Part shown: positions 8,346-17,032 of the stretch, piece by piece | Layout: every line of letters starts with the position of its first letter | Numbering within the stretch: the stretch's first letter is position 1 | Origin: Azospirillum brasilense | GTDB taxonomy: Bacteria > Pseudomonadota > Alphaproteobacteria > Azospirillales > Azospirillaceae | Reading direction: 5' to 3' | Assembly: GCF_005222205.1 (NCBI RefSeq) | Contig: NZ_CP032345.1 | Coordinates: forward strand, 1,861,501 to 1,925,500 | DNA: 64,000 nt | Notes under the pieces: model-generated | What the model saw: only the letters and a program-made list of their open reading frames with translations | Told to the model about the DNA's origin: nothing | The model's database searches: none | Made by a program: the position numbers and the translations under genes

Positions 8346-9929
8346 ATGAGCGAACATCGGGATGCGGCGGACTTGGCCGGGGCGCGGCCCATCCTGCGCC
8401 CCGGCGCCACCTGCTGGCGGACCGAGCGGGCCGACCGGGTGGCCGTGCTGGTCGACGGCGCCGCCTTCTTCGCGGCGGTGCGCGCCGCCCTGCTGAGGGC
8501 GCGGCGGTCGGTGATCCTGCTCGGCTGGGACATCGACCCGCGGATGCGCCTCGACCCCCACGACCCGGAAACACTGGGCGATTTCCTTGCCCGCCTGATC
8601 CATCATCGCCCGTCGCTGCAGATCCACGCGCTGAAATGGGACATGCCGTTCCCCATCTCGCTGGAGCACCCGCACGGGCCGCTGGAACGGCTGAACCGCC
8701 GCACCGGGCCGCGGCTGACGCTGGAGCTGGACGACGCCCTGCCGGTGGGAGCGGCGCAGCACCAGAAGCTGGTGGTGGTCGACGACGCGCTGGCCTTCTG
8801 CGGCGGCATCGATCTGGCCGGAGACCGTTGGGACACGCCCGAGCATCTGGACAACGATCCGCGCCGCCGCTGGCCGACCGGCGAGCTTCACGCCCCGCGC
8901 CACGACGTGATGATGGCGGTCGACGGCCCCGCCGCCCGCGCGCTGGGGCTGATGGCGCGCGAGCGCTGGAGCCACGCCACCGGGCAGGCGCTGCCGCCTC
9001 CGCCGCCGGAGGATTTTCTGGCGGCCGGCGCCGATCCCTGGCCGGAGGGGCTGCACCCGCTGATCACCGACGCGGATGTCGGCATCGCCCGCACGCTTCC
9101 CGACTGTCTGGTCGGCCGTCCGGTCCGCGAGAACGAGGCGCTGACCTTCGCCGCCATCGCCGAGGCGCGCCACAGCATCTATCTGGAGAACCAGTATTTC
9201 GCCTCCTTCCGGGTGGCCGAGGCGCTGGCCCGGCGGCTGCGCGAGCCGGACGGGCCGGAGGTGGTGGTCGTCGTCCCCATGGAAAGCCCGAGCTGGTTCG
9301 ACCGCATGGCCATGGACACGCCGCGCGGCGTGGTGCTTCAGGAGCTGCGCGCCGCCGACCGCCATGGGCGCCTGCGCGCCATGACCCCGCTGACCGAGGG
9401 CGGCAACGGCATCGTTGTGCATTCCAAGTTGATGGTGGTGGACGACCGGCTGCTGCGCATCGGGTCGAGCAACCTGAACAACCGCTCCATGGGCTACGAC
9501 ACGGAGTGCGATCTGGCGGTGGAGGCCCCGCCGGGCGACCGCAGCACCGCCAACGCCATCGGCGCCGTGCGCAACCGCCTGCTGGCGGAGCATATGGGCG
9601 TGGACCCGTCGGAGATGACCGCGGCCCTCCGCGCCGCCGGCGGCCTGGTGGCCGCCATCGACCGGCTGAACAAGCCGTCCGGACGCCGCCTGGCGCCGCT
9701 GCCCGACACCGACCCCGGCCTGACCGAGCAGGCCTTCGCCGCCCTGCGCATCGCCGACCCCGACCGTCCGGAGGAAGCCTGGGCCGTGTGGAAACGCATG
9801 CCCCCGGCCCCGGCGCCGGCCCGCTCCCTGACCCGCGCGGTGGGGGCGGCGCTGTTCACCGCCGGGGCGATCGCCGGGGTCTACGCGGTCGCCCGGGCGA
9901 TGGTCGAGACCGAGCGCGGCGACCGCTGA
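8346..9929 (+). CDS. Phospholipase D / cardiolipin synthase family protein
   Basis: 527 residues read from an ATG at 8346 preceded by GAGGCAGGA. Two HKD motifs define the family: HQKLVVVDD (His139, Lys141, Asp146) and HSKLMVVDD (His359, Lys361, Asp366). The second is followed by the typical GSSNLNNRSMGYDTE. The enzymes hydrolyse or transfer phosphatidyl groups through a phospho-His intermediate formed by the two motifs together. A C-terminal hydrophobic segment (AVGAALFTAGAIAGVYAVA) suggests membrane attachment, while the N terminus lacks a signal peptide. It could be a phospholipase D or a cardiolipin-synthase-like transferase; sequence alone does not decide. It converges on the chemoreceptor gene 21 bases away. 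Confidence 0.88.
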   Translation: MSEHRDAADLAGARPILRPGATCWRTERADRVAVLVDGAAFFAAVRAALLRARRSVILLGWDIDPRMRLDPHDPETLGDFLARLIHHRPSLQIHALKWDMPFPISLEHPHGPLERLNRRTGPRLTLELDDALPVGAAQHQKLVVVDDALAFCGGIDLAGDRWDTPEHLDNDPRRRWPTGELHAPRHDVMMAVDGPAARALGLMARERWSHATGQALPPPPPEDFLAAGADPWPEGLHPLITDADVGIARTLPDCLVGRPVRENEALTFAAIAEARHSIYLENQYFASFRVAEALARRLREPDGPEVVVVVPMESPSWFDRMAMDTPRGVVLQELRAADRHGRLRAMTPLTEGGNGIVVHSKLMVVDDRLLRIGSSNLNNRSMGYDTECDLAVEAPPGDRSTANAIGAVRNRLLAEHMGVDPSEMTAALRAAGGLVAAIDRLNKPSGRRLAPLPDTDPGLTEQAFAALRIADPDRPEEAWAVWKRMPPAPAPARSLTRAVGAALFTAGAIAGVYAVARAMVETERGDR

Positions 9930-9950
9930 GCGGCGCGCCGCAACCGGACG

Positions 9951-11258
9951 TCAGGCGGCGCGCCTGCGGACGCCGGACAGGCCGCGCAGATCCTCCTCCA
10001 GCCCGTTCAGCCGGGCCAGCCCGCCGCTGATCGCGTCCAGCTCCCGCCGCAGCCCCTCGGGCACCCGCAGGTCGCCGGCGAAGCCGGTGACCGTGTCGGC
10101 CAGGCTGTCGCCCAGCCGGTCCAGTTCGTCCATCAGCCGCCGTTCATGCCCGGCGACGTCCTGCTGGCCAGCGCTGAGGCTTTGCAGGCGGTCGGCCAGA
10201 TCGGACAGCAGCGCGTGCTCGGCGGCCACCTTCGCCTGGGCGTCCTGTCCGGCGATCTGCTGGGCGATCGCCTGCTGCATGCGGTCGATGCCCTTCTGGA
10301 TCACCTGGATGGCCTCGTTCGACTGGCGGGCCAGATCGCGCACCTCGTTCGCCACCACGCGGAAGCCGTGGCCGTACTCCCCGGCCCGCGTCGCCTCGAT
10401 GGCGGCGTTCAGCGCCAGCATGTTGGTGGCGGACATGATGCGGGTGATGGCGTTGACCGAATCCTCCAGCGCGCGGGACTCCGCGACGATCTGCTCGAAC
10501 CGCGTCAGGTCGGAGGTGGCCTCCGCCCGGCGGCGGTCCAGATGATCCTGGAGGCTGGCGAGAAGCGCGCGGTTCTCCGTGGCGCGGCGCTGGGCGTCGT
10601 CGTGGCGGCCGGCGATCTGCACCCCGCTGTCGCGGATGAAGCCGACCAGGGCGGCCACCGCGTCCTGCGTGTCGGACAGGCGGGCGCGCAGGGCCTGCGC
10701 CTCCCGCTCCGCCTGGTCGAGCGCCGCGCCGACGCGGGCCTTGGCCAGCTCGACCGCCTGCGGCACCTTGGCGATGGCGCGCTCGGCCTCCGGCGGGATC
10801 CCCTGGGGCCGGCGCGCGTAGGCCAGCCGGGCGGCGCACAGGCTGCCGAACTCGTCCAGCGGGCCGTCGATGCCGTTGTCGCGCAGCAGGCGCCGCCACT
10901 CTTCGGAATCCCGGTGCAGGGTGACGAACAGGCGGTTGGCCTCGTCCGTCGTCAGCGTCTCGCCGTCGAAGGTCAGATGTTCGTGCGGGATGAAGTTGAA
11001 CAGCGACGTGACCATGGTCCGCCGCGTTTCCAGCACCCAATACTGGACGACCATCACCACCATGATGGTGACGATCATGCCGAGCGCCGCCGCCGGCCCC
11101 TCCGGCACGCCGAACCGGTGCAGTGTGGCGTTCCACAGCGGGTTGAGGAGAACCACCACCACGATCACCGGAAGGCCGATGATGAGGAGAAGCAGAGCCT
11201 GCGCCTTCAAAAATCCCCTGCTGAGCATCGCTCCCTCGTCACCCTGTCCAGTGGTCAT
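9951..11258 (-). CDS. Methyl-accepting chemotaxis-type signalling protein without a periplasmic sensor domain
   Basis: About 435 residues from an ATG at 11258; an ATG at 11228 with GAGGGAG upstream is an equally reasonable start. Two closely spaced hydrophobic segments ([17 protein letters not shown] and [17 protein letters not shown]) leave only about 25 residues between them, so there is no real periplasmic ligand domain. The cytoplasmic part carries the conserved chemoreceptor tip ([18 protein letters not shown] and [18 protein letters not shown]), which binds CheA/CheW in this family. It may sense an intracellular or membrane-derived signal. A Leu/Ala-rich coiled-coil stretch precedes the tip, and no CheB/CheR tether peptide is visible at the C terminus. 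Confidence 0.83.
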   Translation of the reverse strand: MTTGQGDEGAMLSRGFLKAQALLLLIIGLPVIVVVVLLNPLWNATLHRFGVPEGPAAALGMIVTIMVVMVVQYWVLETRRTMVTSLFNFIPHEHLTFDGETLTTDEANRLFVTLHRDSEEWRRLLRDNGIDGPLDEFGSLCAARLAYARRPQGIPPEAERAIAKVPQAVELAKARVGAALDQAEREAQALRARLSDTQDAVAALVGFIRDSGVQIAGRHDDAQRRATENRALLASLQDHLDRRRAEATSDLTRFEQIVAESRALEDSVNAITRIMSATNMLALNAAIEATRAGEYGHGFRVVANEVRDLARQSNEAIQVIQKGIDRMQQAIAQQIAGQDAQAKVAAEHALLSDLADRLQSLSAGQQDVAGHERRLMDELDRLGDSLADTVTGFAGDLRVPEGLRRELDAISGGLARLNGLEEDLRGLSGVRRRAA

Positions 11259-11532
11259 TCCGAATCCCCGCGCAATCAAAAGGACGCCAAGGTCCCTCCT
11301 GTTCGCGCATCGTAAAACCACACACCGTAAAAGGTAAAGAAGCATTGATTTTGCCCTGCATTCGAGACAATTTTTCCGGAGGACAGCGTTTCCGACGCAA
11401 TGGTGGCGTGGGAGAAGCAAGTCGGAGCGGGAAAAACGGCCGGAAATCGGGCCGGAATCGAAGCGGGCGAGCCGTTTCCGGCCCGCCCGTTCTTGCTCAA
11501 GCGCGATGTGCGTCAAATGGCAGCATGGCCCG

Positions 11533-12300
11533 TCAGGAGCGCGTCTCCGCCACCGAGCCCGGCTCGGAGATCACGATGTCGACGCGGCGGTTCTGCTGGC
11601 GTCCCGACTCCGTGCTGTTGGAGGCGACCGGCTGGGCCGATCCCAGGCCCTGGGCGGCGATGCGGCTGGGGTTGACGCCGCGCGCCGTCAGCGCGTCGCG
11701 CACCGCCATGGCCCGCTCCTCCGACAGGCGCAGGTTGGTGGCCGACGAGCCGGTGGTGTCGGTGTAGCCCTCGATCCGCACGGTGCGTTCCGGGTTGCGC
11801 TGGAGGAAGTTGGCGAGTTCGCTCAGCCGCGCGTCGGCGCCCGGAGTCAGGCGGGCGCTGCCGGTGGCGAACAGAACGTCGCCCAGCGACATCACCAGCC
11901 CGCGCTCCGTCCGCTCCGCCTGGAGGGCGCGGATCTGGTCCTGGAGGCGGTAGGTCTCGGCGTTGGCGACGACCTGCTGAGCGCCCTTCATCGCCGCCAC
12001 GTCCTGGGCGATCTGGAGCTGCCGGTTGGCGAGATAGGCCTGATGGTCCATCTCCGCGGTGTTGCCGTCGCTGCGCGCCCGCTCGCCGCGCTGCAGCGCC
12101 TCTTCGGCGCGGCGCAGCTCCAGCGTGGCGTTGCTCGCCAGCTGCGGGTTGGCGGCGGCGCCGGAATAGGACTGGCGCGCCTGGGCCAGGGCCGGCGTGT
12201 CGTCCGGGGTGGCGCAGGCGCCGAGCGACAGGGCGACGACTCCGAGCGACGCCAGGGCCAGGCTTTTCCTCACCGCCAGGGTCTTCTTCGTGGTGTGCAT
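11533..12300 (-). CDS. OmpA-family peptidoglycan-associated lipoprotein
   Basis: 255 residues. The N terminus has a lipobox ([10 protein letters not shown], lipidated Cys) after a hydrophobic stretch. A helical, Ala/Gln/Arg-rich DUF4398-like region follows (about 30-125), then a C-terminal OmpA/Pal peptidoglycan-binding domain. The latter shows [36 protein letters not shown] and the Arg-rich end [10 protein letters not shown]. Residues of the NxxLSxxRA/R-VDI type contact diaminopimelate in this family. The start ATG overlaps the stop of the upstream lipoprotein gene (TGATG), so the two are translationally coupled. The pair probably links the outer membrane to the cell wall. Confidence 0.88.
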   Translation of the reverse strand: MHTTKKTLAVRKSLALASLGVVALSLGACATPDDTPALAQARQSYSGAAANPQLASNATLELRRAEEALQRGERARSDGNTAEMDHQAYLANRQLQIAQDVAAMKGAQQVVANAETYRLQDQIRALQAERTERGLVMSLGDVLFATGSARLTPGADARLSELANFLQRNPERTVRIEGYTDTTGSSATNLRLSEERAMAVRDALTARGVNPSRIAAQGLGSAQPVASNSTESGRQQNRRVDIVISEPGSVAETRS

Positions 12301-12785
12301 CACGGCGTGCCCTCCAGCGTGCGCGGGGAGTCCCAGGTCGAGGTCCCGCTCATGCCCGATGGGGCCAGGGGAGCGGCGGCCGAGGCGGCGGGCGCCCGGC
12401 CCGGCACACCGCTGTTGGGGTTGGCAAGCGTGCGGACCGCGCTGGCGGCCTGCTGCGCCGTCGCGCGCTGCGAGCGCACGGTGGCGAGTTCGGCGTCGGC
12501 CTGCGCCTGTTCGGCGAGGCGGCGGGCCTTGGTCCGCTCGTCCTCGCGCATGGCGGCGTCGGCGGCGGCCAGCTTCTCGCGGGCGGACTGGAACTCCGCG
12601 GGGGCGTGTTCGAGGGCGCCGGCCCGTTCGGCCTGCTGGATGGCCTGCGCCGACGCGCCGAGCTGGGCGGTCGGCGGCGGCACGCTGCCGGCGCAGGCGG
12701 CCAGCCCGAGCGACGCCGACAGGATGGTCGCGGCCCTCCATCCCACCCTGGGCCATCCCAATGTCGAAATGCTGTTGCGGTTCAT
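12300..12785 (-). CDS. DUF4398-type lipoprotein
   Basis: 161 residues from an ATG at 12785. A hydrophobic signal ends in a lipobox (SASLGLAACAGS), so the mature protein is probably an outer-membrane or periplasm-facing lipoprotein. The body is an Ala/Glu/Arg-rich helical region (EFQSAREKLAAADAAMRED) typical of DUF4398. A short Pro/Ala/Ser-rich tail follows. Its last base is shared with the start codon of the OmpA-family gene, which itself has a DUF4398-like segment, suggesting the two proteins arose by duplication and interact. The biochemical role of DUF4398 is not known. Confidence 0.78.
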   Translation of the reverse strand: MNRNSISTLGWPRVGWRAATILSASLGLAACAGSVPPPTAQLGASAQAIQQAERAGALEHAPAEFQSAREKLAAADAAMREDERTKARRLAEQAQADAELATVRSQRATAQQAASAVRTLANPNSGVPGRAPAASAAAPLAPSGMSGTSTWDSPRTLEGTP

Positions 12786-12975
12786 GCTGCGGCTTCCCGA
12801 ATGACCGCGGCGCACGGCCGCGGGAGAGTGTTCGCCGCTCCAACGCGCCGCCGGGTGGAAGGTTCCTTGTCCGCACATCCGCGCCGGGAAACGCCCCGCT
12901 TGCGCACAAAAAGACGGCCGGGGGAGTGCCCCGGCCGCAAGGTCTGCCTGGATGGGAGGGTGGATCAGGAGGGGG

Positions 12976-13503
12976 TTACTTCTGGATGCCGATGACCTGC
13001 TGCTGCGCCTTGTTGCCGATGCCGGCGGCGAGGTTGGAGACGGTGCCGAGGTTCTGGTTGAACAGGGCGCCCGGCGCGCCGAACTGCATGGCCTTGACCT
13101 GCTGCTGGGCGGTGTTGCCGATGCCGACGGCGCTGTTGCTGACGGTACCGGCGTTGCTGTTGAAGCCGCCCAGGGCGAAGGGCGCCTTCACCCCGCCGCC
13201 CATCCCGCCGCCCGCCTGCAGGCCGAAGACCTGCTGCTTGGCGGTGTTGCCGACGCCGGCGGCGAGGTTGGAGACGTTGCCCAGGTTGGAGGCGGTGCCG
13301 AACGGCCCGGCCAGCCCGCCGCCCGCCTGGACGCCCATCACCTGCTGCTGCGCCTTGTTCTGGATGCCCGCGGCGGTGTTGGAGATGACCCCCAGGTTGC
13401 TGGCGTTGCCGAGCGGGATGCCGCCGGTCATCAGGTCGCCGGCGAAGGCCGGGGCGGAGCACAGGACGGCGACGGCGGCGGCGATCAGGGTGGTGCGGCG
13501 CAT
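12976..13503 (-). CDS. Secreted repeat protein with four curlin-like units
   Basis: 175 residues from an ATG at 13503 with GAAGG upstream. A signal peptide (ending CSAPAFA at residue 21) precedes four imperfect repeats at about 35-59, 72-96, 115-140 and 149-174. Each has the core SN-x-AAGIGN-x-A-QQQV; examples are GIQNKAQQQV, GVGNTAKQQV, GIGNTAQQQV and GIGNKAQQQV. The N-x-A-x-x-Q spacing recalls curlin (CsgA) repeats, whose Asn/Gln ladders form amyloid, but repeat length and linkers differ. No csg assembly genes are visible. I infer an exported, self-associating surface or periplasmic protein; the family itself I do not recognise. Confidence 0.75.
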   Translation of the reverse strand: MRRTTLIAAAVAVLCSAPAFAGDLMTGGIPLGNASNLGVISNTAAGIQNKAQQQVMGVQAGGGLAGPFGTASNLGNVSNLAAGVGNTAKQQVFGLQAGGGMGGGVKAPFALGGFNSNAGTVSNSAVGIGNTAQQQVKAMQFGAPGALFNQNLGTVSNLAAGIGNKAQQQVIGIQK

Positions 13504-13673
13504 GGTGTGGTTTCCTTCCGGTGTCTGGGGAGTTGGCTTCTGGGGGGATTTGTCTGCCGGTTCCGTCTGCGTCGGGGCCCGGCCTGTCCGATGACCAGAC
13601 ACTACGCCCGGCCGCCCTCCCCCGCTGTGGCCTGCGCCACACCCGGACGCGGTTTGCTGTCAGACCCGCAGGC

Positions 13674-13687
13674 TTGACGTTCATCAA
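13674..13687 (+). promoter_or_regulatory. FNR/NnrR-type regulator box upstream of nnrU
   Basis: TTGACGTTCATCAA matches the FNR/CRP-superfamily consensus TTGAT-N4-ATCAA with one difference. Its centre lies 43.5 bases upstream of the nnrU start codon. If it works at the usual -41.5 position, transcription would begin about two bases before the ATG, consistent with the absence of a ribosome site there. The nitric-oxide-related target makes an NnrR/Dnr-type regulator likely, but that is inference. Confidence 0.65.
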
Positions 13688-13723
13688 GACTCCGTCCGGC
13701 AAAGCGGTGTCTTCTCTGCCCCC

Positions 13724-14389
13724 ATGACCACCGACCTTCTCCTCGCCGCCCTGTTCCTGTTCGCCACCCACGCCGTGCCGTCCTGGCCGGGGGTGCGGCC
13801 GTGGCTGATCGCCCGGCTGGGGCGGGGCGGGTTCGTCGCCCTGCATTCGCTGGGCTCGCTGCTGGCGCTCGGCCTGTTCGTCTGGGCCTACCGCGAGGCT
13901 GGGGGAGGGGAGCCGCTGTTCGTTCCCGCCGGCTGGGCGGCGCCGCTGGTCGTCGCGCTGATGCCGCTGTCCTTCCTGCTGATCGCCGCCCGCGTCACCA
14001 GCAAGGCCGGCGAGCCCGACGCGCCCAACCCGCCGTGGGGCATCTACCGGATCACCCGCTTTCCCGGCTCCATGGGGCTGCTGCTGTGGGCGCTGCTGCA
14101 CCTGCAAGCCACCGGGGACGGGCGGCGGGTCGTGCTGTTCGTCGCGATGGCGGCCATCGCCCTGTTCGCCATGGTCAAGAACGACTGGCTGCTGCGCCGG
14201 AGCGCGGCCGGGCGGGCCTACCGGGCGGAGACCTCGGCGCTGCCCTTTGCCGCCATTCTGGCCGGACGCCAGCGCTTCCGTCCCGGAGAGATCGGCTGGG
14301 GCCGTGTCCTGGGCGCGCTGGCCGCCTACGCCGCGATGATCGCGGCGCACCCCTGGCTGTTCGGGGTCAGCCCGCTCTATTGGCTGTAG
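13724..14389 (+). CDS. nnrU: NnrU family integral membrane protein
   Basis: 221 residues, at least five hydrophobic segments and very little soluble sequence. NnrU was described in denitrifying alphaproteobacteria as a gene co-regulated with nitric oxide metabolism, and it is homologous to the plant carotenoid isomerase Z-ISO. Supporting features are the N-terminal ATHAVPSWPGVRPWL, the central NPPWGIYRITRFPGSMG and VKNDWLLRRSAAGRAY. The catalytic role in bacteria is unsettled; heme binding is known for Z-ISO. There is no Shine-Dalgarno sequence before the ATG, and an FNR/NnrR-type box lies 37 bases upstream. Together these suggest oxygen- or nitric-oxide-controlled, possibly leaderless expression. 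No denitrification reductase genes are nearby. Confidence 0.87.
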   Translation: MTTDLLLAALFLFATHAVPSWPGVRPWLIARLGRGGFVALHSLGSLLALGLFVWAYREAGGGEPLFVPAGWAAPLVVALMPLSFLLIAARVTSKAGEPDAPNPPWGIYRITRFPGSMGLLLWALLHLQATGDGRRVVLFVAMAAIALFAMVKNDWLLRRSAAGRAYRAETSALPFAAILAGRQRFRPGEIGWGRVLGALAAYAAMIAAHPWLFGVSPLYWL

Positions 14390-14466
14390 CGCAAAGGTCT
14401 CCGGCACGCCGCGTCGCTCCGCCTGTTGACGGTCCTGAGAACAGACCGCACTGGGAGGACAGCGCC

Positions 14467-14736
14467 ATGGAGCATCACACCGGCCCCGACGACCCCCGCG
14501 TCCGCGAGCGCGCCCACGCCATCTGGGAGCGGGAGGGCCGTCCCGAGGGGCGCCACATCGAGCATTGGCAGCAGGCCGCCCGCGAGATCGCCGAGGAGGA
14601 CGCCGTCCCCGGCCCGGAGTCCGGCCTGCAGACCCCCGACAGCGCCAGCGAGCGCGCCCTGCACGAGGCCGCCGAGCATCTGCGCGGCGTCGACGCGCAC
14701 AGCCACCACCGCCAGTCGTCGCCGGCGGAAGGCTGA
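14467..14736 (+). CDS. DUF2934 family small protein
   Basis: 89 residues from an ATG at 14467 with a strong GGGAGGAC ribosome site seven bases upstream. The N-terminal part (RVRERAHAIWEREGRPEG followed by HIEHWQQAAREI) is the DUF2934 signature: short alphaproteobacterial soluble proteins with a conserved A-x-x-IWE-x-EG...H-W-x-A core. The rest is acidic and His-rich at the end. The function of the family is unknown; members are often found near stress or DNA-related genes. It follows nnrU by 77 bases and may be co-transcribed, but its own ribosome site is strong. Confidence 0.82.
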   Translation: MEHHTGPDDPRVRERAHAIWEREGRPEGRHIEHWQQAAREIAEEDAVPGPESGLQTPDSASERALHEAAEHLRGVDAHSHHRQSSPAEG

Positions 14737-14755
14737 TCGGGCGGAAGGCTGACCG

Positions 14756-15493
14756 TCAGTCCTCGTCGTCCAGGGAGAGCTGACGGACCTCCAACCTCGG
14801 GTCGGGCTGCTGGGAATTGGGTTGGGGCAGCGGGCGCGGCTCCGCCGCCCGGCCCGCGGCGGGAGGCGGCGCGGCGCGGGGCGGGCGCAGCGGCTTGTTC
14901 ACCGTGCCCCGCGGGCCGATGCTCGGCTCGTCGCCGAAGTCGGGCAGGGGCGGGCAGCGGTCCATCACCGCGCGCATCAGGACGGCGACCCGGTCCGTCT
15001 GCTTGCGCAGGCCCTGCCCGCGCTCCCCGTCATAGAGCGGGTCATCGAGGAACTTGCGGATCTCCATCAGCGCGCGGAACTCGACCCCCACCGTCTCGTG
15101 GGTGCCGATGGGCAGCGCCTTGACCCGCGCGAAGGTGTTGAAGAAGCCCAGGCTCTCCTCCACGAACAGGATCACCATGCGGGCGTGCAGGCGTTCCAGC
15201 GCGGTGGTCATCGGGCCGATCAGCTCCTCCATCTCCGACGGGGCGGCGTCCAGCCGTTCCTGGGTCACCGCCGCCAGCGAGAAGAAGTCGCGCACCTTGC
15301 GGGAGAATTTGCGGTAGCGGCCCATCCCGCCGACCGACACGCGCTCCCGCGCCGCCGCCGCCAGATCCGCGCACTTCTTCAGCATGTCGTCGAGCCGCAT
15401 CAGCATGCGGGCGACCTCGCGCTGGCGCTGGGCCGCGCTGACCATGGGGGCGGGCGGGGCCTGCCGGCGGGGAGGGGAGGGGCGGCCGATCAT
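14756..15493 (-). CDS. Conserved-looking hypothetical helical protein
   Basis: 245 residues with no family I recognise. The Pro-rich N terminus is followed by a predicted helical core (about 20-175) with regular hydrophobic spacing, for example QREVARMLMRLDDMLKKCAD, ERLHARMVILFVEESLGFFN and MEIRKFLDDPLYDGERGQGL. The tail is a disordered, Pro/Arg-rich stretch ending in acidic residues (LSLDDED). There is no signal peptide or membrane span. It reads away from the DUF2934 gene and lies 34 bases downstream of the protease stop on the same strand, so it could be the distal or neighbouring member of that unit. Its ordinary codon use and long clean frame support a real gene. Confidence 0.68.
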   Translation of the reverse strand: MIGRPSPPRRQAPPAPMVSAAQRQREVARMLMRLDDMLKKCADLAAAARERVSVGGMGRYRKFSRKVRDFFSLAAVTQERLDAAPSEMEELIGPMTTALERLHARMVILFVEESLGFFNTFARVKALPIGTHETVGVEFRALMEIRKFLDDPLYDGERGQGLRKQTDRVAVLMRAVMDRCPPLPDFGDEPSIGPRGTVNKPLRPPRAAPPPAAGRAAEPRPLPQPNSQQPDPRLEVRQLSLDDED

Positions 15494-15527
15494 CAGACCA
15501 TGGTTATCCCGATCCGGTCCGCCGGGT

Positions 15528-16640
15528 CTAGTTCGCCGTTCGGACGTTCAGCACCCGTTCGCTGCCGCCGCGCAGGACGGTCACCTGAAGGGGCGTGCCG
15601 GCCCGCACCAGACCCATGCGGTTGCGGAAGTCGGTGGCGCTGCGCACCGGGCGCCCGTTCACCGCGGTCACCACGTCGCCGCTGCGGAAGCCGGCGCGCT
15701 CGGCGGCCGATCCGCGCTCCACCTGGGCGATGACCGCCCCGGCGTCGCCGGCCAGATTCATGCTGTCGGCCAGATCGGGGGTCAGGTCCTGGATGGAGAC
15801 CCCCAGCCGGCCGCGCCGCACCTCGCCATACTCGACCAGCTGCTCCATCACCGAGCGGACGATGCTGACCGGGACGGCGAAGCCGATGCCGACCGACCCG
15901 CCCGCCGGCCCGATGATCGCGGTGTTGATGCCGACCAGCTCGCCGTTGAAGTTCACCAGCGCGCCGCCGGAGTTGCCGGGGTTGATGGAGGCGTCGGTCT
16001 GGATGAAGTCCTCGTACCCCTCGATCTTCAGCCCGCTGCGGCCGAGCGCCGAGACGATGCCGGAGGTCACCGTCTGGCCCAGCCCGAAGGGGTTGCCGAT
16101 GGCGACCAGGAAATCGCCGACCTTGAGCTGGTCCGAATCGCCCCAGGGCAGGGCGGTCAGCTTTTCCGCCTCGATCTTCAGCAGCGCGATGTCGGTCGCC
16201 GCGTCCCGCCCGACCAGCTTGGCGCGCAGGCGGCGGCGGTCCTTCAGGGTGACGGCGATCTCCTGCGCGTTCTCCACCACATGGGCGTTGGTGATGACGT
16301 AGCCGCGCCGCGCGTCGACGATGACGCCCGACCCGGCGCTGACCTGCGGACGGGCCTGCTGCTCGGGGACGTTGAAGAAACGGCGGAAGAAGGGGTCGCG
16401 CAGCAGCGGGTTCTCGGCCTGCGGCGCCCGCGACAGGACGGCGATGTTGACGACGGCCGGGGTCACCTGCTCCAGCATCGGCGCGATGGTCGTCACCCCG
16501 GTCACCCCGGCGGGCAGGGCCGCCGCGGCGGGTGCGGGGGCCAGGCCCGCGCCCGGAACGCCGATCCCCAAAAGCCCGGCCACGCACGCCGCCCCCGCAA
16601 ACCGAAGCGCCGCGAACCGAAGCGTCGTCCTCATCGGCAT
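15528..16640 (-). CDS. Periplasmic DegP/DegS-like trypsin-type serine protease with one PDZ domain
   Basis: 370 residues from an ATG at 16640 preceded by GGGGAC. A signal peptide or anchor (FAGAACVAGLLGIGVPGAG) is followed by the protease domain with an intact triad: His120 (VITNAHVV), Asp150 (AATDIALLK) and Ser224 (NPGNSGGALV). One PDZ domain follows (about 270-365, with RGRLGVSIQDLTPDLAD and RAGFRSGDVVTAVNGR). DegP has two PDZ domains and DegS/HhoB one, so this is closer to the DegS/DegQ-short type. It should degrade or sense misfolded envelope proteins. The carboxylate-binding loop near GNPFGLGQTVTSGIVSAL is canonical. A shared upstream region separates it from the divergent cheZ operon. 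Confidence 0.92.
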   Translation of the reverse strand: MPMRTTLRFAALRFAGAACVAGLLGIGVPGAGLAPAPAAAALPAGVTGVTTIAPMLEQVTPAVVNIAVLSRAPQAENPLLRDPFFRRFFNVPEQQARPQVSAGSGVIVDARRGYVITNAHVVENAQEIAVTLKDRRRLRAKLVGRDAATDIALLKIEAEKLTALPWGDSDQLKVGDFLVAIGNPFGLGQTVTSGIVSALGRSGLKIEGYEDFIQTDASINPGNSGGALVNFNGELVGINTAIIGPAGGSVGIGFAVPVSIVRSVMEQLVEYGEVRRGRLGVSIQDLTPDLADSMNLAGDAGAVIAQVERGSAAERAGFRSGDVVTAVNGRPVRSATDFRNRMGLVRAGTPLQVTVLRGGSERVLNVRTAN

Positions 16641-17032
16641 CTTGTCCCCGTTCCTGTTGTTCCGTGCTGCCTTGGCGCGGCTGATGTGGGCGAGCGGCGC
16701 CCGTGGGTCAAGCCTGCGCACCCTTTGCCCCGCCGCGCGCCGCTCCGGAGTATAGGGCAGCGGCGGCGACGGGAGAATCCTCCATACCGCAGCCCGCGGT
16801 CTTTCCGGGCTCCGCTCCGGCGATCGATTTCCATGCTTGGTTGCATGACGACGGGGTGCGTCATCGCGCGCCGCCCATGACTTCATTAAGACTTTGTTCA
16901 GCGGGATCTGCGAGGACCTGTTGGCAAGGATTTGCCTGAAATCCAGCCTATGTCTGGTGTAACCTCAGTTTTCCTAAGACGTGCTTTCCTCCATGGCGGA
17001 TACTCAACAGCGGCCCGCCGACGGTGACGACG
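16641..17032. other. Divergent intergenic region between protease and cheZ
   Basis: About 390 bases without a supported gene. The right part (16870-16990) is richer in A and T and should hold the cheZ promoter. An inverted repeat GGCAA-GGAT-TTGCC occupies 16923-16936 and could be a regulator site. It resembles a sigma-54 promoter at first sight, but its GG and GC elements are one base too close. Confidence 0.4.

Noticed and set aside
9930..9960. GC palindromes between phospholipase D and chemoreceptor genes
   Set aside because: Short GGCGCGCC-type self-complementary words are expected in this composition, and no U-run follows.
16918..16940. Possible sigma-54 promoter near TTGGCAAGGATTTGCCT
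   Set aside because: The GG and GC elements are 9 rather than 10 bases apart, and the sequence is better explained as an inverted repeat.
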